A DNA stretch of 64,000 nucleotides from Hymenobacter sp. BRD67 (GCF_013256425.1 NZ_CP053904.1:4216001-4280000), one strand, 5' to 3'. Shown: positions 38,189 to 47,598, counted from the stretch's first letter. Made by a program: numbers and translations. Notes: generated by a model from the letters alone, not told the origin.

Positions 38189-40780
38189 ATGAAGCATTTT
38201 TTTACTTCTTTATTTATGCTACTGGTTGCGCTGGCGCTGGGTAAGCTCACCCCGCTCCGGGCCCAGACGCTGGATCCAACCTTTCAGGCTACCACGCTAA
38301 AGGTGCCCTATACGGGCGGCTTGCAGACCAGCGTGCAACTAACCCTGGTGCAGCCCGACGGCAAGGTGCTGATAGCGGGCGGTTTCGACTTTGCCAACGG
38401 TACCCTGGCCAGCAAGATAATGCGCCTGAACGCTGACGGCAGCGTAGATGGCACATTCAACCCTGGTGGCACGGGGGCCAACGGCTTTATTGTGGGTATG
38501 GCCTTGCAGCCCGATGGCAAGATTATTATCGTGGGAGGCTTTACAACCTACAACGGCACGTCGATACTGGCTCAGGCGCGCCTCAATGCCAACGGCACCC
38601 TCGATGCGAGCTTTGCGGGATTGCCATTGACGGGGCTGCGCCAGCTAGGGTCCGTGGCCGTGCAGCCTGATGGTAAAATCCTGGTAGGGAGCACCGCCGG
38701 CTTTAGCGTCACCCCGCTGCCGACCGTGCAACGCCTCAATGCCAATGGTACCCCCGATGCTTCTTTTACCCCGCCAGCTAGCACGGTAGGCGACTTCGTG
38801 CGAACCATCCTGGTGCAGGCCGATGGCAAAATCCTGCTGGGCGGCAGTGGCGGCAATATCAGTTCGGCGCTAAGCGCCGGATTGCAGCGTCTCAATGCCG
38901 ACGGTAGCATCGATAGCGGGTTCAGCTCGCCGTTTGCATCCAGTACCTACCTCGTCACCTACGCCTTGGCGCAGCAGCCCGATGGTAAGCTGCTGGTAGG
39001 CGGCAGCCTGGCCCGAGTGGCACCGCCAACCCCGGCGTTGTGCGTTTGCAAACGAATGGACAATTCGACAACACCTTTGCTACGGGCAGCGGCTCGGCTA
39101 CGAGTACCGGTGCGCCAACAGCCGTGCGCACGCTGGTGCTGCTGCCCGGCGGCAACGTGCTGGTGGGCGGGAGCTTCACGCAGTATAACGGCGTAGCGCG
39201 GGGCCGGGTGGTGCGGCTGCTGCCCACCGGCGCGGTCGATACCGGCTTTGCCACCGGAGCGGGTGCCAACAATGCGGTAACTGCCCTGGCTACCACTACC
39301 GGCGGCCAGGTGCTCGCCGTAGGCAACCTGACCCAGTACGACAGTGGCAGTGCCCGCACCGGCCTGGTACGCCTCACGGCCGCCGGGGCCGAGGATGCTG
39401 CCTTTACCCCGCCGCTGCTCGAAACCCGGGGGGCATCAGCCAGGCCGCGCAGCTGGCCAGCGGCCAGCTGCTGGTGCAGGGCAATTTCACGTCTTTCAAT
39501 GGCACGACCCTGACGAGCGCCAGCGCGTCGGTGCGCCGCCTGAACGCCAACGGCACGCTGGATGGTACCTACAGCAGTACGGCCAGCTCTATTCTGGGGC
39601 GCAGCCCGACGGTACTTTCTTTACCATGGGTTTCATTGGTACGGGCAGTCAGTATGCCTTGCTGCGAGTGCTACCCTCGGGCACGTTTGACAACGCGTTT
39701 GCTAACCCTGTCGTCCAGAACAGCAGCACTCCTACAGCGTATCCTTACCCGCAGGGCTTGCTAGTACAGCCCGACGGCAAAATCCTGGTCTATGGCGCAT
39801 TTACAAGCTTTGGCGGGGCTGCCCGCAATGGGCTGGTCCGCTTCAAGGCCGATGGTACGGTCGACAACTCGTTTGTGCCTCCAGTGGGCACCTTGCCGCG
39901 GCGGGTCAGCAGCGTGGCGCTGCAGGCCTCAGGCAAGCTGGTTATCACCTACGATGAGCTGGTAGCCGGCAGCCTCTTCGCCACCACCGGGGCGGGGACG
40001 GTGCTCGCGCGCCTCAACACCGACGGGAGCCTCGACAATACCTTTGCCACTGGCACGGGCCCCAACGCGGGAGATTATTTCACAGTGCTGGCCCAGCCCG
40101 ATGGCCGGTTGCTAATCAACGGGGTAAGCAGCTTTAACGGCCAGGCTGCCCCCTACAGCATCCTGCGCCTGACCGCCGACGGGGCCGTGGATAATACCTT
40201 CAATCAACTGGCCACCAGGTATAGCATAGTGCTGGTGCAGCCCGATGGCTACATCCTGGCCAACACGAACGTCTACGGAGGCACGACGGGTGTCTACGGG
40301 GATGCCAAGCTGGTGCGCCTGAACAGCAACGGCGGCCTGGACGGTACGTTTGCGCCCATTAGCACACCGGCCAATATTTTCACGGGCGACAATGCCTTTA
40401 ATGGCTACCTCTACCAGCCGGCCGATGGCAAGATTATCGCCTACGGCTCCTTCACCTCAGTGCTGGGGCAGGTGCGTGGGGGTATCGTGCGCCTCATTCC
40501 GGGTACCGTCACGGCTACGCTGTCAGCTACTGCCGCCCAAGCCCTGGTGGTATACCCCAACCCCGCCCGCCAGCAGCTGACCGTGGTGCTGCCTGCCCTC
40601 ACCCAGCCCACGCAGGCTACGCTGCTCAGTCTCACCGGCCAGGTGCTGCGCCAGTGGGCGCTGCCCGCCCGGCAGGCCGAAGCCTCGCTGGACCTCAGCA
40701 CCGTGGCAGCGGGTATCTACGTGCTGCGCATCCCCGGCCCGATGGGTATGTATCAGCAAAAGGTAGTGGTAGAACCGTAG
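38189..40780 (+). CDS. delta-60 repeat secreted protein with T9SS C-terminal domain, three frameshifts
   Basis: About 864 residues after repair. A signal peptide (LFMLLVALALGKLTPLRA) leads to about 12 repeats of the delta-60 type, with the recurring pattern LVQPDGKVLIAGGF...RLNADGSVDGTF. The C-terminal 75 residues (VYPNPARQQLTVVLPAL, LSLTGQVLRQWALPA, AGIYVLRIPG) are a type IX secretion sorting domain. Breaks: 39012-39014 (restores SGTANPGVVRLQ), the G-run 39428-39433 (GGISQAAQLASGQLL) and the G-run 39596-39599 (GAQPDGTFFTMGF). All are losses of one base. Delta-60 repeats form a beta-propeller-like surface structure; function unknown. Secreted to the cell surface. Confidence 0.85.
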
Positions 40781-40846
40781 CCCAGGCGAGCGGCGAACCA
40801 CTGAATGGCTGCGGCTAAACAATCGCCGGATTCGGATTGTCTTAGT

Positions 40847-40881
40847 GAACGCCACCGGGCCAGCGCGGCCCGGTGGCGTTC
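40847..40881. terminator. perfect 15-bp hairpin
   Basis: gaacgccaccgggcc and its exact complement flank a 5-nt loop, 67 bp past the delta-60 stop and 23 bp before the aldo/keto reductase start. No T-run follows on either strand, so termination is uncertain; the stem could also sit in the reductase mRNA leader. Confidence 0.5.
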
Positions 40882-40903
40882 ATGCTTAACTCCTTTTCCA
40901 CCA

Positions 40904-41764
40904 ATGGCTACTACCACTTCTTACCCCGCCACGTTCACCATCGGCGGCGACCTCACCGTAAAGCGCCTCGGCTACGGGGCCATGCGTATCACCGGCGACG
41001 GCATCTGGGGGCCGCCCCAGGACCACGCCGAATCTATCCGCGTCCTTAAGCGGGCCGTGGAGCTGGGCGTCGATTTTATCGACACCGCCGACAGCTACGG
41101 GCCCAACGTTTCGGAAGAGCTGATTGCCGAAGCGTTGCACCCCTACCAAAAGGGCCTCGTGATTGCCACCAAGGGTGGCTTGCTGCGCACCGGCCCCAAC
41201 CAGTGGCCCGTCGATGCCAGCCCCAGACACCTTGAAGAAGTGCTGCACGGCAGCCTCAAGCGCCTAAAGCTCGACCAGATTGACTTGTACCAGCTGCACC
41301 GCGTCGACCCCAAGGTGCCGTTTGAGGATACCTTGCGCTTCCTGCAAAAGGCTCAAAAAGACGGCTTGATTAAACACATTGGCCTCTCGGAGGTCGATGT
41401 GGACCAGATTAAGAAGGCACAGGAGTTCGTCGAAATCGTGTCGGTGCAGAATATGTACAGCGTCGACAACCGCAAGTGGGAAGCCGTGCTTGACTACACC
41501 CGCGAGCAGCATATGGCCTTCATTCCGTGGTTTCCGCTGGCGGGCGGCAACGCCGAGGCCCTGGCTGCCCTCGACCACGTAGCCCAAAAGCACGGCGCTA
41601 CTCAGCAGCAGATTGCTCTGAGCTGGCTCTTGCACCACTCGCCCAATATCCTGCTCATTCCCGGCACCTCAAAGGTGAAACACCTGGAAGAGAATATGAA
41701 AACCGCTGATATTCACCTGTCGGCCGAAGACATGGCGGCCCTCGATAAGATAAAGGCGGCGTAA
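40904..41764 (+). CDS. aldo/keto reductase
   Basis: 286-residue NADPH-dependent reductase of the AKR superfamily. The start is set at MATTTSYPATFTIGGDLTVK; an upstream in-frame Met would run through the hairpin. The strand motif RLGYGAMRITG, catalytic Asp/Tyr in FIDTADSYGPNVSEELI, catalytic Lys in LVIATKGGLL and His in DLYQLHRVDP form the AKR tetrad. The C-terminal cofactor motif is LLIPGTSKVKHLEEN. The group is like YdbC/PLR-type reductases of broad aldehyde specificity. Single gene; substrate unknown. Confidence 0.93.
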   Translation: MATTTSYPATFTIGGDLTVKRLGYGAMRITGDGIWGPPQDHAESIRVLKRAVELGVDFIDTADSYGPNVSEELIAEALHPYQKGLVIATKGGLLRTGPNQWPVDASPRHLEEVLHGSLKRLKLDQIDLYQLHRVDPKVPFEDTLRFLQKAQKDGLIKHIGLSEVDVDQIKKAQEFVEIVSVQNMYSVDNRKWEAVLDYTREQHMAFIPWFPLAGGNAEALAALDHVAQKHGATQQQIALSWLLHHSPNILLIPGTSKVKHLEENMKTADIHLSAEDMAALDKIKAA

Positions 41765-41792
41765 CGCCAATGCGCCCAGGCGCGTTAGAGAA

Positions 41793-41866
41793 AGCCGGGT
41801 AACATAGGGTTTGTTGAATAGATGAGGCGTTGGCCAAATATTCAATAAAAACTATGTTGCCCGGCT
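41793..41866. terminator. long nested hairpin
   Basis: The outer arms agccgggtaacatag (41793-41807) and ctatgttgcccggct (41852-41866) pair with one G-U. Inside, ttgaata (41814-41820) pairs with tattcaa (41839-41845). It lies between the aldo/keto reductase stop and the DUF4136 start. TTCTTT follows the outer stem, so it may terminate the upstream gene. Confidence 0.5.
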
Positions 41867-41893
41867 TCTGTCATTTCTTTTAGGCAAGCTACT

Positions 41894-42457
41894 ATGCGTA
41901 CGCTCCCAAAGTTTCTTAAAATGCCCCTGATGACGCTGGCACTGGGGATGAGCGCCTGCTCGGCCGAGCAGCTGACGCAGACGGACCAGAAGACAGGCGT
42001 CAATCTGGCGAGCTATAAGACGTACAATTTTATGGACGAAACGGCCCGCAACGACTCCGCTTTTCAGCATTCGGGCTCGGGTATTTTTGATTTGAAGCGG
42101 GCCGTGGCGCACGAGCTGGAAAGCAGGGGCTTTCGGCGGGCTGCCCAGCCCGACCTGTGGGTGAACATTGGCATTGTAACTCAGCAAAAAGACCAGACGC
42201 GGGAAACCGACTTCCGCACCGATGGCGCTCCGCAGTACATTGGCCAGCGCAACTACCACTGGCAGGCGCAGGAAGTTGTCACGGGCCAGTATCAGGAAGG
42301 CACCGCCACCATTGAGCTGGTAGATGCCGCCCGCAAAGAGCAGGTGTGGCAGGGCACTACCACCCGCGTGCTCTCGCGCAACACCAGCAAGTCGGCGCGA
42401 CAGATTGACGAGGGCGTGGCCGAGGTGTTCAGGAAGTTTCCAGTACCGACACGCTAG
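41894..42457 (+). CDS. DUF4136 domain lipoprotein
   Basis: 187 residues. A lipobox LGMSAC places the lipidated Cys at residue 22. The mature part contains the DUF4136 pattern: LASYKTYNFMDETARNDSAF, VAHELESRGFRRAAQPDLWV, NYHWQAQEVVTGQYQEGT, ATIELVDAARKEQVWQGTTT, and the helix SARQIDEGVAEVFRKFPV. Members are envelope lipoproteins of unknown function. The frame is intact. Its stop overlaps the end of the oxidoreductase remnant on the other strand. Confidence 0.88.
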   Translation: MRTLPKFLKMPLMTLALGMSACSAEQLTQTDQKTGVNLASYKTYNFMDETARNDSAFQHSGSGIFDLKRAVAHELESRGFRRAAQPDLWVNIGIVTQQKDQTRETDFRTDGAPQYIGQRNYHWQAQEVVTGQYQEGTATIELVDAARKEQVWQGTTTRVLSRNTSKSARQIDEGVAEVFRKFPVPTR

Positions 42458-42765
42458 TGGGTGTCGGTGCGGCCGATGAGCCGCAGGACGTCGTTGGTTG
42501 AAAACGACTGGCCGGTTTCGGAGGCGCGGCAAATAGCTTCGAGCGGCTACACGTCGCGCAGGCCCCTTTCACCGACGCGGGTGGGCTTGTTCGAGAGTAC
42601 GCACCGGGCAAAATGGTCGAGCTGAGCGGCCTGCTGGTTGATGTTGGGCAGGTTGAGCAGCCCAACATTTTTGCTGGTGCGGACGGCCAGTCTGCTGTAG
42701 CCAAAAGCGGGTTCCAGCCAGCGCTGAAGAGCCCGCGCCGAGCGAGAGCCTACTCATCAGGTCAG
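42454..42765 (-). pseudogene. Gfo/Idh/MocA oxidoreductase C-terminal remnant
   Basis: The minus strand reads ARALQRWLEPAFGYSRLAVR, then TSKNVGLLNLPNINQQAAQL and DHFARCVLSNKPTRVGERGL. An in-frame TAG then interrupts before PLEAICRASETGQSF. This is the C-terminal domain of a Gfo/Idh/MocA-type NAD(P)-dependent sugar oxidoreductase (QLDHFARC...GL-D---IEAI-RA motif). No Rossmann half is found upstream, and the fragment is about 100 codons. Unlike the other breaks in this window, it has an internal stop and is truncated, so this is real decay. Confidence 0.7.
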
Positions 42766-42866
42766 TAGTCATGCGGAAAAGGAAAGGAGTGTTTCAGCAT
42801 ACCGCTAGCTTGGTGAGCAGGTTATGCCGGGCTTAGTTGGGCGGGTTGCGATAAGTATCAGCTATT

Positions 42867-42912
42867 AAAAAGAACGTCATGCTTCGACAAGCTCAGCATG
42901 ACGTTCTTTTTT
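42867..42912. terminator. dispersed palindrome acting as bidirectional terminator
   Basis: aaaaagaacgtcatgct pairs perfectly with agcatgacgttcttttt around an 11-nt loop, with A/T runs at both ends. It lies 37 bp past the pirin stop on the minus strand. The core gaacgtcatgct...agcatgacgttc is shared with 1573-1607. Confidence 0.75.
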
Positions 42913-42948
42913 CATTATTGATTACGCGTATTCCGAGCGAAAACGCCT

Positions 42949-43830
42949 TTACTCGTCCTCCGGAAACTTGCCCATGTTGCCGCTCTCAAAGTCAGCAATG
43001 GCCTGCATCAGCTCCTCGTTGGTGTTCATCACGAACGGCCCGTAGGTAGCCAGCGGCTCTTCGATGGGCGCGCCGGCCAGCACCAGCACAAGGCTGTCTT
43101 CAGTGGCCGTGAGCTGCACATCGGGCGAGTTCCAGCCCAGCACTACGAGCTGCTGGGTGTGGGCGGGCCGGTCGCCGTTTACGAGTACCGCGCCGCGCAC
43201 CACGTAGAGGCCCACGTTGTAGGCGGCGGGCAGGGTCAGCACAAAGTCATCGGCTTTCGCCAACTGCAAATCGAGCAGCGTGAGGGGCGAAAACGTACTG
43301 GCTGGCCCCGTCGCCCCGCCGTAGCTGCCCGCAATGACGCGGATGCTGCCCTGGCCGCCCGGCACCGGCACGCTTGGGATGCTGGCCGCGCGCAACTCCT
43401 GGTACTTGGGCGGCACCAGCTTATCGGCCTTGGGCATATTGACCCACAGCTGCAATAATTCGAGGGTGCCGCCGCGCCGGGCAAAGTCGCGGTCGTACAT
43501 TTCGGCGTGGCGCAGGCCGACGCCGGCGGTCATCCACTGCACGTCGCCGGGGCCGATGATGCCATCGTGGCCAGCCGTGTCGCGGTGGGCGAGGTGGCCG
43601 TCGTACACGACCGTCACCGTCTCAAACCCCCGATGCGGATGGGGCGGCGAGCCCAGTGGCGTATCGGTGGGCGCAATCTGCATCGGCCCGATGTGGTCGA
43701 TGAGCAGGTAGGGGCTCAGCTGCCGGATGCGCGGCCCCGGCATGGGACTGGTCACGTCGAAGCCGTCGCCAACGGCTTTTTTGTTGCCATCAATAACCTG
43801 GAAAACGCGGCGGAAGGAGGGAGCGGCCAT
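42949..43830 (-). CDS. pirin family protein
   Basis: 293-residue bicupin. The N-terminal cupin carries the pirin signature (SPYLLIDHIGPMQI, GSPPHPHRGFETVTVVYDGH, then HAEMYDRDFARRGGTLELLQ, which supply His/Glu metal ligands). The C-terminal cupin (residues about 180-290) includes LPAAYNVGLYVVRGAVLVNG and the end PFVMNTNEELMQAIADFESG. Family members bind iron and some are quercetin 2,3-dioxygenases or transcription cofactors; neither role can be chosen here. Full length, intact frame. Confidence 0.93.
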   Translation of the reverse strand: MAAPSFRRVFQVIDGNKKAVGDGFDVTSPMPGPRIRQLSPYLLIDHIGPMQIAPTDTPLGSPPHPHRGFETVTVVYDGHLAHRDTAGHDGIIGPGDVQWMTAGVGLRHAEMYDRDFARRGGTLELLQLWVNMPKADKLVPPKYQELRAASIPSVPVPGGQGSIRVIAGSYGGATGPASTFSPLTLLDLQLAKADDFVLTLPAAYNVGLYVVRGAVLVNGDRPAHTQQLVVLGWNSPDVQLTATEDSLVLVLAGAPIEEPLATYGPFVMNTNEELMQAIADFESGNMGKFPEDE

Positions 43831-43895
43831 AGCGGATAAAACTGCGGGGTAAGTGCAGGTTTTATAAGCCGGGGCGGGGCGAAAGGTTATGGACT

Positions 43896-44444
43896 TTAAA
43901 ACAAGGCACTGTCTTTCACGTCGAAATCAGCACTATACCGAATGAGGTTATCAAATTCCTCAGCCAGGTTTAGAATCGTGGTGGTAGGAGCCGGAATGAT
44001 AGGTCCGTAGCCCACATAGGCATACGCGCTTACCCGGTGGTCGCGCGTCAGAAATCCTTGCTCCTCGAATAGCAAAACGGTAGTCAGCAACTGCTCCCAG
44101 GCTTCTGTCAGGCGGGCCTCAATGCGGCGGTCATCAGCAGCTTCCCGGTCTTCCGCACGCAGTTTGAACTCCACAAAATAGACGTCATGGCTTTCGTAGA
44201 AAACGCAGTCGCAACGCTTGGTGCCTTGCATGATAAGGCACTTGTCGATGGCCACCAGATGCACGGGTCGCCCGGCCGCATTGTGCACCGTAAAATGTCG
44301 CTCCGGGTCAAAAGCCGCCTCCGCTACCCGACGCACAAAGCCTTCGCCGGGTGGGTCTTCGAAGTAAGAAACGGCTTCGGGATGGACCGTAATACAGCCT
44401 TTCTGGCGGCAATGGTCGAAGTGCTTTTCTAGTGCCTCCCGCAT
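43896..44444 (-). CDS. PD-(D/E)XK nuclease-like partner of AAA ATPase
   Basis: 182-residue cytoplasmic protein. The motif KRCDCVFYESHDVYFVEFKL gives Asp79, then Glu92-x-Lys94, the spacing of the PD-(D/E)XK nuclease active site (D-x12-E-x-K) across two beta strands. A helical C-terminal half (RIEARLTEAWEQLLTTVLLF) follows. The rest is unlike any family I can name. Its start codon overlaps the ATPase stop by one base (TAATG), implying translational coupling and probably a complex. Together they look like a two-gene ATPase-plus-nuclease defence cassette. The nuclease assignment is inference from motif spacing. Confidence 0.6.
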   Translation of the reverse strand: MREALEKHFDHCRQKGCITVHPEAVSYFEDPPGEGFVRRVAEAAFDPERHFTVHNAAGRPVHLVAIDKCLIMQGTKRCDCVFYESHDVYFVEFKLRAEDREAADDRRIEARLTEAWEQLLTTVLLFEEQGFLTRDHRVSAYAYVGYGPIIPAPTTTILNLAEEFDNLIRYSADFDVKDSALF

Positions 44445-45637
44445 TACGCCACCTGTTTCTTCAGCCGCAACAGCTTGCGGAAGCTATCCGAAATATCGCC
44501 CGATACGCTATCCAGCTCATTGCCACCAATAAGGTGCGTGCGCTCGTCGGTGATGGGTTTCACCGTGCCATCGGCCACGTAGTAAGCGGCAAACTCGTCG
44601 GGGTTCAGCCAGCAGGCTTTAGGTACGATGGCGGCTATCTCGTCTTCCAGGTCGGGGCGCAGCTGGGCCACTTTATACGCCTCCAGCAGCAGGTTGCAGC
44701 TGGATAAAATGTAGGGGCTGTGCGTGGTTATCGTCAGGTCGTTTTCGCCCTTCGTGCATTTCTCCACCAGCCAGTTCAGCAGCCCTTGCTGGGCGGTGGG
44801 GTAGAGGTTCAACTCCGGCTCTTCGATGATAAAGCTTTGCGCCTGCTCGGTGTTGCGGCTCAGGTTCTCTAGCAACACTAATAGCGGCGTAACGGATTGG
44901 ATGCCACTGGCAGCTTTAGTAAGGGATATTAACTCGCCCGAAGGTAATCGGATAGAATCCTTCCCATTTGAATGCTCATAGGCAAACGCTTCGTCCAAAA
45001 TGGTAAGTGCTAGTATACCTACCATTAATCTGGCTTCTAAAAACCCCTGCGCGAAAAATAGCAGGGGGATAGGTAGGCCAATTTTGTCTTTAATTAAAAT
45101 TGGCCACCCTTCTTCTAAAATCGACAAAAGGATACGTTCAGTTGGGATGTAACGAGGCTTACTTGAAGCAGCATTTTGTGAAAAAAAATTATCGACTTCT
45201 TGAAATTTTGTTTGAATAGCATTCTTCTCCTGAGAATAATAAGCGCTTTCATAAAGTCCGCTCTTCTGTGCCTCAGCTAATGCTTGGGCTTGTTTTTGAA
45301 ATTCAGTTGCTTTACGCGCTAATTCTAAAATTTCTGCTCTTATCTCATCTTGAAATCCTAGCTCCCATTTACCATCTAAAAACCCGATACCTAAGTGCCT
45401 AACCTGCCAGTTTATTAAAGTAGAGTTTGCTACAAAATCAATTCCATATCCACGAAGGGTGCTTTCAACTCCATTACGCCCACTTGTGTAGAGTCGAGGT
45501 TCCCGAAACACCGCCGCCAGCTTCGCCAGCGTGCTTTTTCCCCCACCCGTCGGACCGATAAAAACCGTGACCCGCTTAAAGTCCACCGTGGCGTCTTTAA
45601 TTGGTCCGAAGTTCTTGACAATCAGCTGCTCGTTCAT
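44444..45637 (-). CDS. AAA/ABC-type ATPase (OLD/RecF-like)
   Basis: 397-residue ATPase of the AAA_15/AAA_21 group (RecF/OLD/SMC-like). The start is placed at MNEQLIVKNFGPIKDATVDF, the usual beginning. Walker A is GPTGGGKST at residues 28-36. A coiled-coil insert occupies about 100-170 (EILELARKATEFQKQAQALA). The signature-like SGIQSVTPLLVLLENL precedes Walker B SFIIEEPELNLYP (about 268-280), and THSPY is the H-loop. No TOPRIM domain is attached. Codons for the middle section are notably AT-rich (44900-45450) against the GC-rich surroundings, suggesting recent transfer. Coupled by TAATG to the nuclease-like gene. Confidence 0.85.
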   Translation of the reverse strand: MNEQLIVKNFGPIKDATVDFKRVTVFIGPTGGGKSTLAKLAAVFREPRLYTSGRNGVESTLRGYGIDFVANSTLINWQVRHLGIGFLDGKWELGFQDEIRAEILELARKATEFQKQAQALAEAQKSGLYESAYYSQEKNAIQTKFQEVDNFFSQNAASSKPRYIPTERILLSILEEGWPILIKDKIGLPIPLLFFAQGFLEARLMVGILALTILDEAFAYEHSNGKDSIRLPSGELISLTKAASGIQSVTPLLVLLENLSRNTEQAQSFIIEEPELNLYPTAQQGLLNWLVEKCTKGENDLTITTHSPYILSSCNLLLEAYKVAQLRPDLEDEIAAIVPKACWLNPDEFAAYYVADGTVKPITDERTHLIGGNELDSVSGDISDSFRKLLRLKKQVA

Positions 45638-45720
45638 GGCGGTAGAAAATAGAAGGGGGATAAAACTACAACGCGGCGGCCCCGTTGCCGGAACCGCCGC
45701 GTAAATATTCAAAAAATAAC

Positions 45721-46173
45721 TTATTTGGGCAGCGTGGCGCGCACGGCTTTCACCTCAGCTACCTGCACGGCGCTGGCTTTGTTGCCGAAGTTATTGCGCA
45801 CGTAGGTGAGCACGTCGGCTATCTGCTGGTCGGTGAGGTAGTTCTGGGCGGGCATGTGCTGCTTGTAGTCGTTGCCGTCGATTTCGATGGGCTCGGCCAG
45901 GCCGGCGAGCACGATGTGGGCCAGCTTGGCCTTGTCGCCGAGCACGTAGCTGGTTTTGCTGAGCGGCGGGTTCATGTTGGGTACCCCGCCGCCGTCGGCC
46001 ATGTGGCAGGTAATGCACACGTTCTTGTACACCACCGCGCCGCGTGTGAGAGACGCGGCCATTGCCGGATTGGCTTTGGTGCTGGTTTTCTTCGGGGCCG
46101 GGCGGTGCTGGGCTTGCAGCGAGAGCACGCCGCCGGCCAAGGCTAGCGCCAGGAAAGCTTGCTTGAAAGTCAT
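45721..46173 (-). CDS. c-type cytochrome
   Basis: 150-residue periplasmic single-haem cytochrome. A signal peptide ends near LSLQAQ. Haem attachment is CITCH within VVYKNVCITCHMADGGGVPN. The distal Met ligand is probably in YKQHMPAQNYLTDQQIADVL, typical of class I cytochrome c. It overlaps the stop of the upstream PQQ/sorbosone dehydrogenase by one base (TAATG), so it is the likely electron acceptor of that enzyme. Confidence 0.92.
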   Translation of the reverse strand: MTFKQAFLALALAGGVLSLQAQHRPAPKKTSTKANPAMAASLTRGAVVYKNVCITCHMADGGGVPNMNPPLSKTSYVLGDKAKLAHIVLAGLAEPIEIDGNDYKQHMPAQNYLTDQQIADVLTYVRNNFGNKASAVQVAEVKAVRATLPK

Positions 46174-47459
46174 TATTTCTTAGCGTTATACACGATGCGG
46201 TAGATGGTGCCTTTCTGGTCGTCGCTCACGTAGAGTGAGCCGTCGGGGCCCTGAGCGAGGCCGCAGGGGCGGTGGTCGGCGCGGCCACTGGCAGTTTTCT
46301 CCACCGAGCCCGAGAAGTTGTCGGCAAATACTTCCCACTGGCCGCTGGGCTTGCCATCCTTAAACGGCTGGAACACTACGTAGTAGCCGGCCTGCGGCTC
46401 GGGCGCGCGGTTCCAGGAGCCGTGGAAGGCAATGAAGGCCCCGTTGCGGTACCGGGCCGGGAACATCGTGCCGGTGTAGAAGAGCAGGCCGTCGGGCGCC
46501 ATGTGGCCAGGGTAGGCGGCGGCGGGGTCGATATAGTTGCCGGTGGCTTCCTTCTTGCCATCGCCGCCGTACTCAGGGCCCTGCATCTTCTTGTGTTGCA
46601 GCTGGTCGTAGTAGAGGTAGGGCCAGCCGGCATTATCGCCTTTCTTGAGAGCGTACAGGCACTCGGCGGGCAGCTGGGCCGATTGCTTTTCGGTGTAAAA
46701 CTGGGGCCAGTTGTCGGAAAGCTGGTCGCGGCCGTGCTGCATCACGAAAAGCTGGTTATCCTGCGGATTCCAGTCGAGGCCCACCACGTTGCGCAGGCCG
46801 GTGGCGTAGCGGATGCCATCGGGGTAGCGCTGGTTGAGCTTATCGGCTTTGAACTGCCAGATGCCCCCGGCCGAGTCCAGAATGGGGCAGTTGGGGATGC
46901 CCTTCGAGCCCCGCGTACGGTCCTGCTCCTGGCAGGCATTGGCGTAGGCCCCGATGTTGACGTACAGGTTGTCGGCGTTGTCGAGCACGATGGATTTCGA
47001 CTCGTGCTGGCTGCCCACTTTTAGGCCGCGCACCAGCAGCTCGGGCTTGGTAGGGTCGGTCACTTCGCCCTTGGCGTCGAGCTTGTAGCGGTACACGGCG
47101 TGGTCGGACGAGGCGTAGAGGTAGCCGTTTTTCTCATACATGCCCGTGCCGCCGTAGTCGCCGAAGCCGCTGACGGCGGTGGCTTTGCCATTGGCCTGCG
47201 GGTGCAGCTCCAGGATGCCCTTGCCATCCTTTACTTTATTCAGCTTTACATATATTATGCCCTGGGGCGTCACGGCAATGTGGCGGGCCCGGCCGCCGGT
47301 TTCGGCCACTTTGAGGGCGCCGAAGCCGGCGGGCAACTTCAGGCCGGCGTTGTCGGGGTCAGGAGCTACGGTGGGCGCGTTGGGATTGCTGGCCAGCAGG
47401 GCCAGGCTGCCGGCCAGAGCGGGCACGGCTAACAGGTAGCGAGGGAAAAAAGAGCGCAT
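46173..47459 (-). CDS. PQQ-dependent sugar/L-sorbosone dehydrogenase-like protein
   Basis: 428-residue exported beta-propeller protein of the glucose/sorbosone dehydrogenase fold. Signal peptide, then LKLPAGFGALKVAETGGRAR, ARHIAVTPQGIIYVKL, the family motif GLRNVVGLDWNPQDNQLFV, QHGRDQLSDNWPQFYT, GDNAGWPYLYYD and the end DGSLYVSDDQKGTIYRI. Family members oxidise sugars or aldoses with PQQ or act as soluble glucose dehydrogenases. Coupled to a cytochrome c gene. PQQ biosynthesis genes are not in this window, so the cofactor is inferred only from family. Confidence 0.88.
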   Translation of the reverse strand: MRSFFPRYLLAVPALAGSLALLASNPNAPTVAPDPDNAGLKLPAGFGALKVAETGGRARHIAVTPQGIIYVKLNKVKDGKGILELHPQANGKATAVSGFGDYGGTGMYEKNGYLYASSDHAVYRYKLDAKGEVTDPTKPELLVRGLKVGSQHESKSIVLDNADNLYVNIGAYANACQEQDRTRGSKGIPNCPILDSAGGIWQFKADKLNQRYPDGIRYATGLRNVVGLDWNPQDNQLFVMQHGRDQLSDNWPQFYTEKQSAQLPAECLYALKKGDNAGWPYLYYDQLQHKKMQGPEYGGDGKKEATGNYIDPAAAYPGHMAPDGLLFYTGTMFPARYRNGAFIAFHGSWNRAPEPQAGYYVVFQPFKDGKPSGQWEVFADNFSGSVEKTASGRADHRPCGLAQGPDGSLYVSDDQKGTIYRIVYNAKK

Positions 47460-47598
47460 AAGGCGAGGAGATAACGGGTTGAAGAAAAGCTTGCAGTCAG
47501 CACTTCCCCCAACTGCAACTAGTGGGAGAAGGTTGGGCCTGACCCTACTTTTCGGTAAAAGTCAAGTAAAGGTGCGGCGGGTTGCGCCAGCGGGCAGG

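Noticed and set aside
43896-45637. Known PARIS (AriA/AriB) or retron ATPase system
   Set aside because: AriB has a TOPRIM/DUF4435 domain, absent here; no reverse transcriptase or msr/msd RNA was found.
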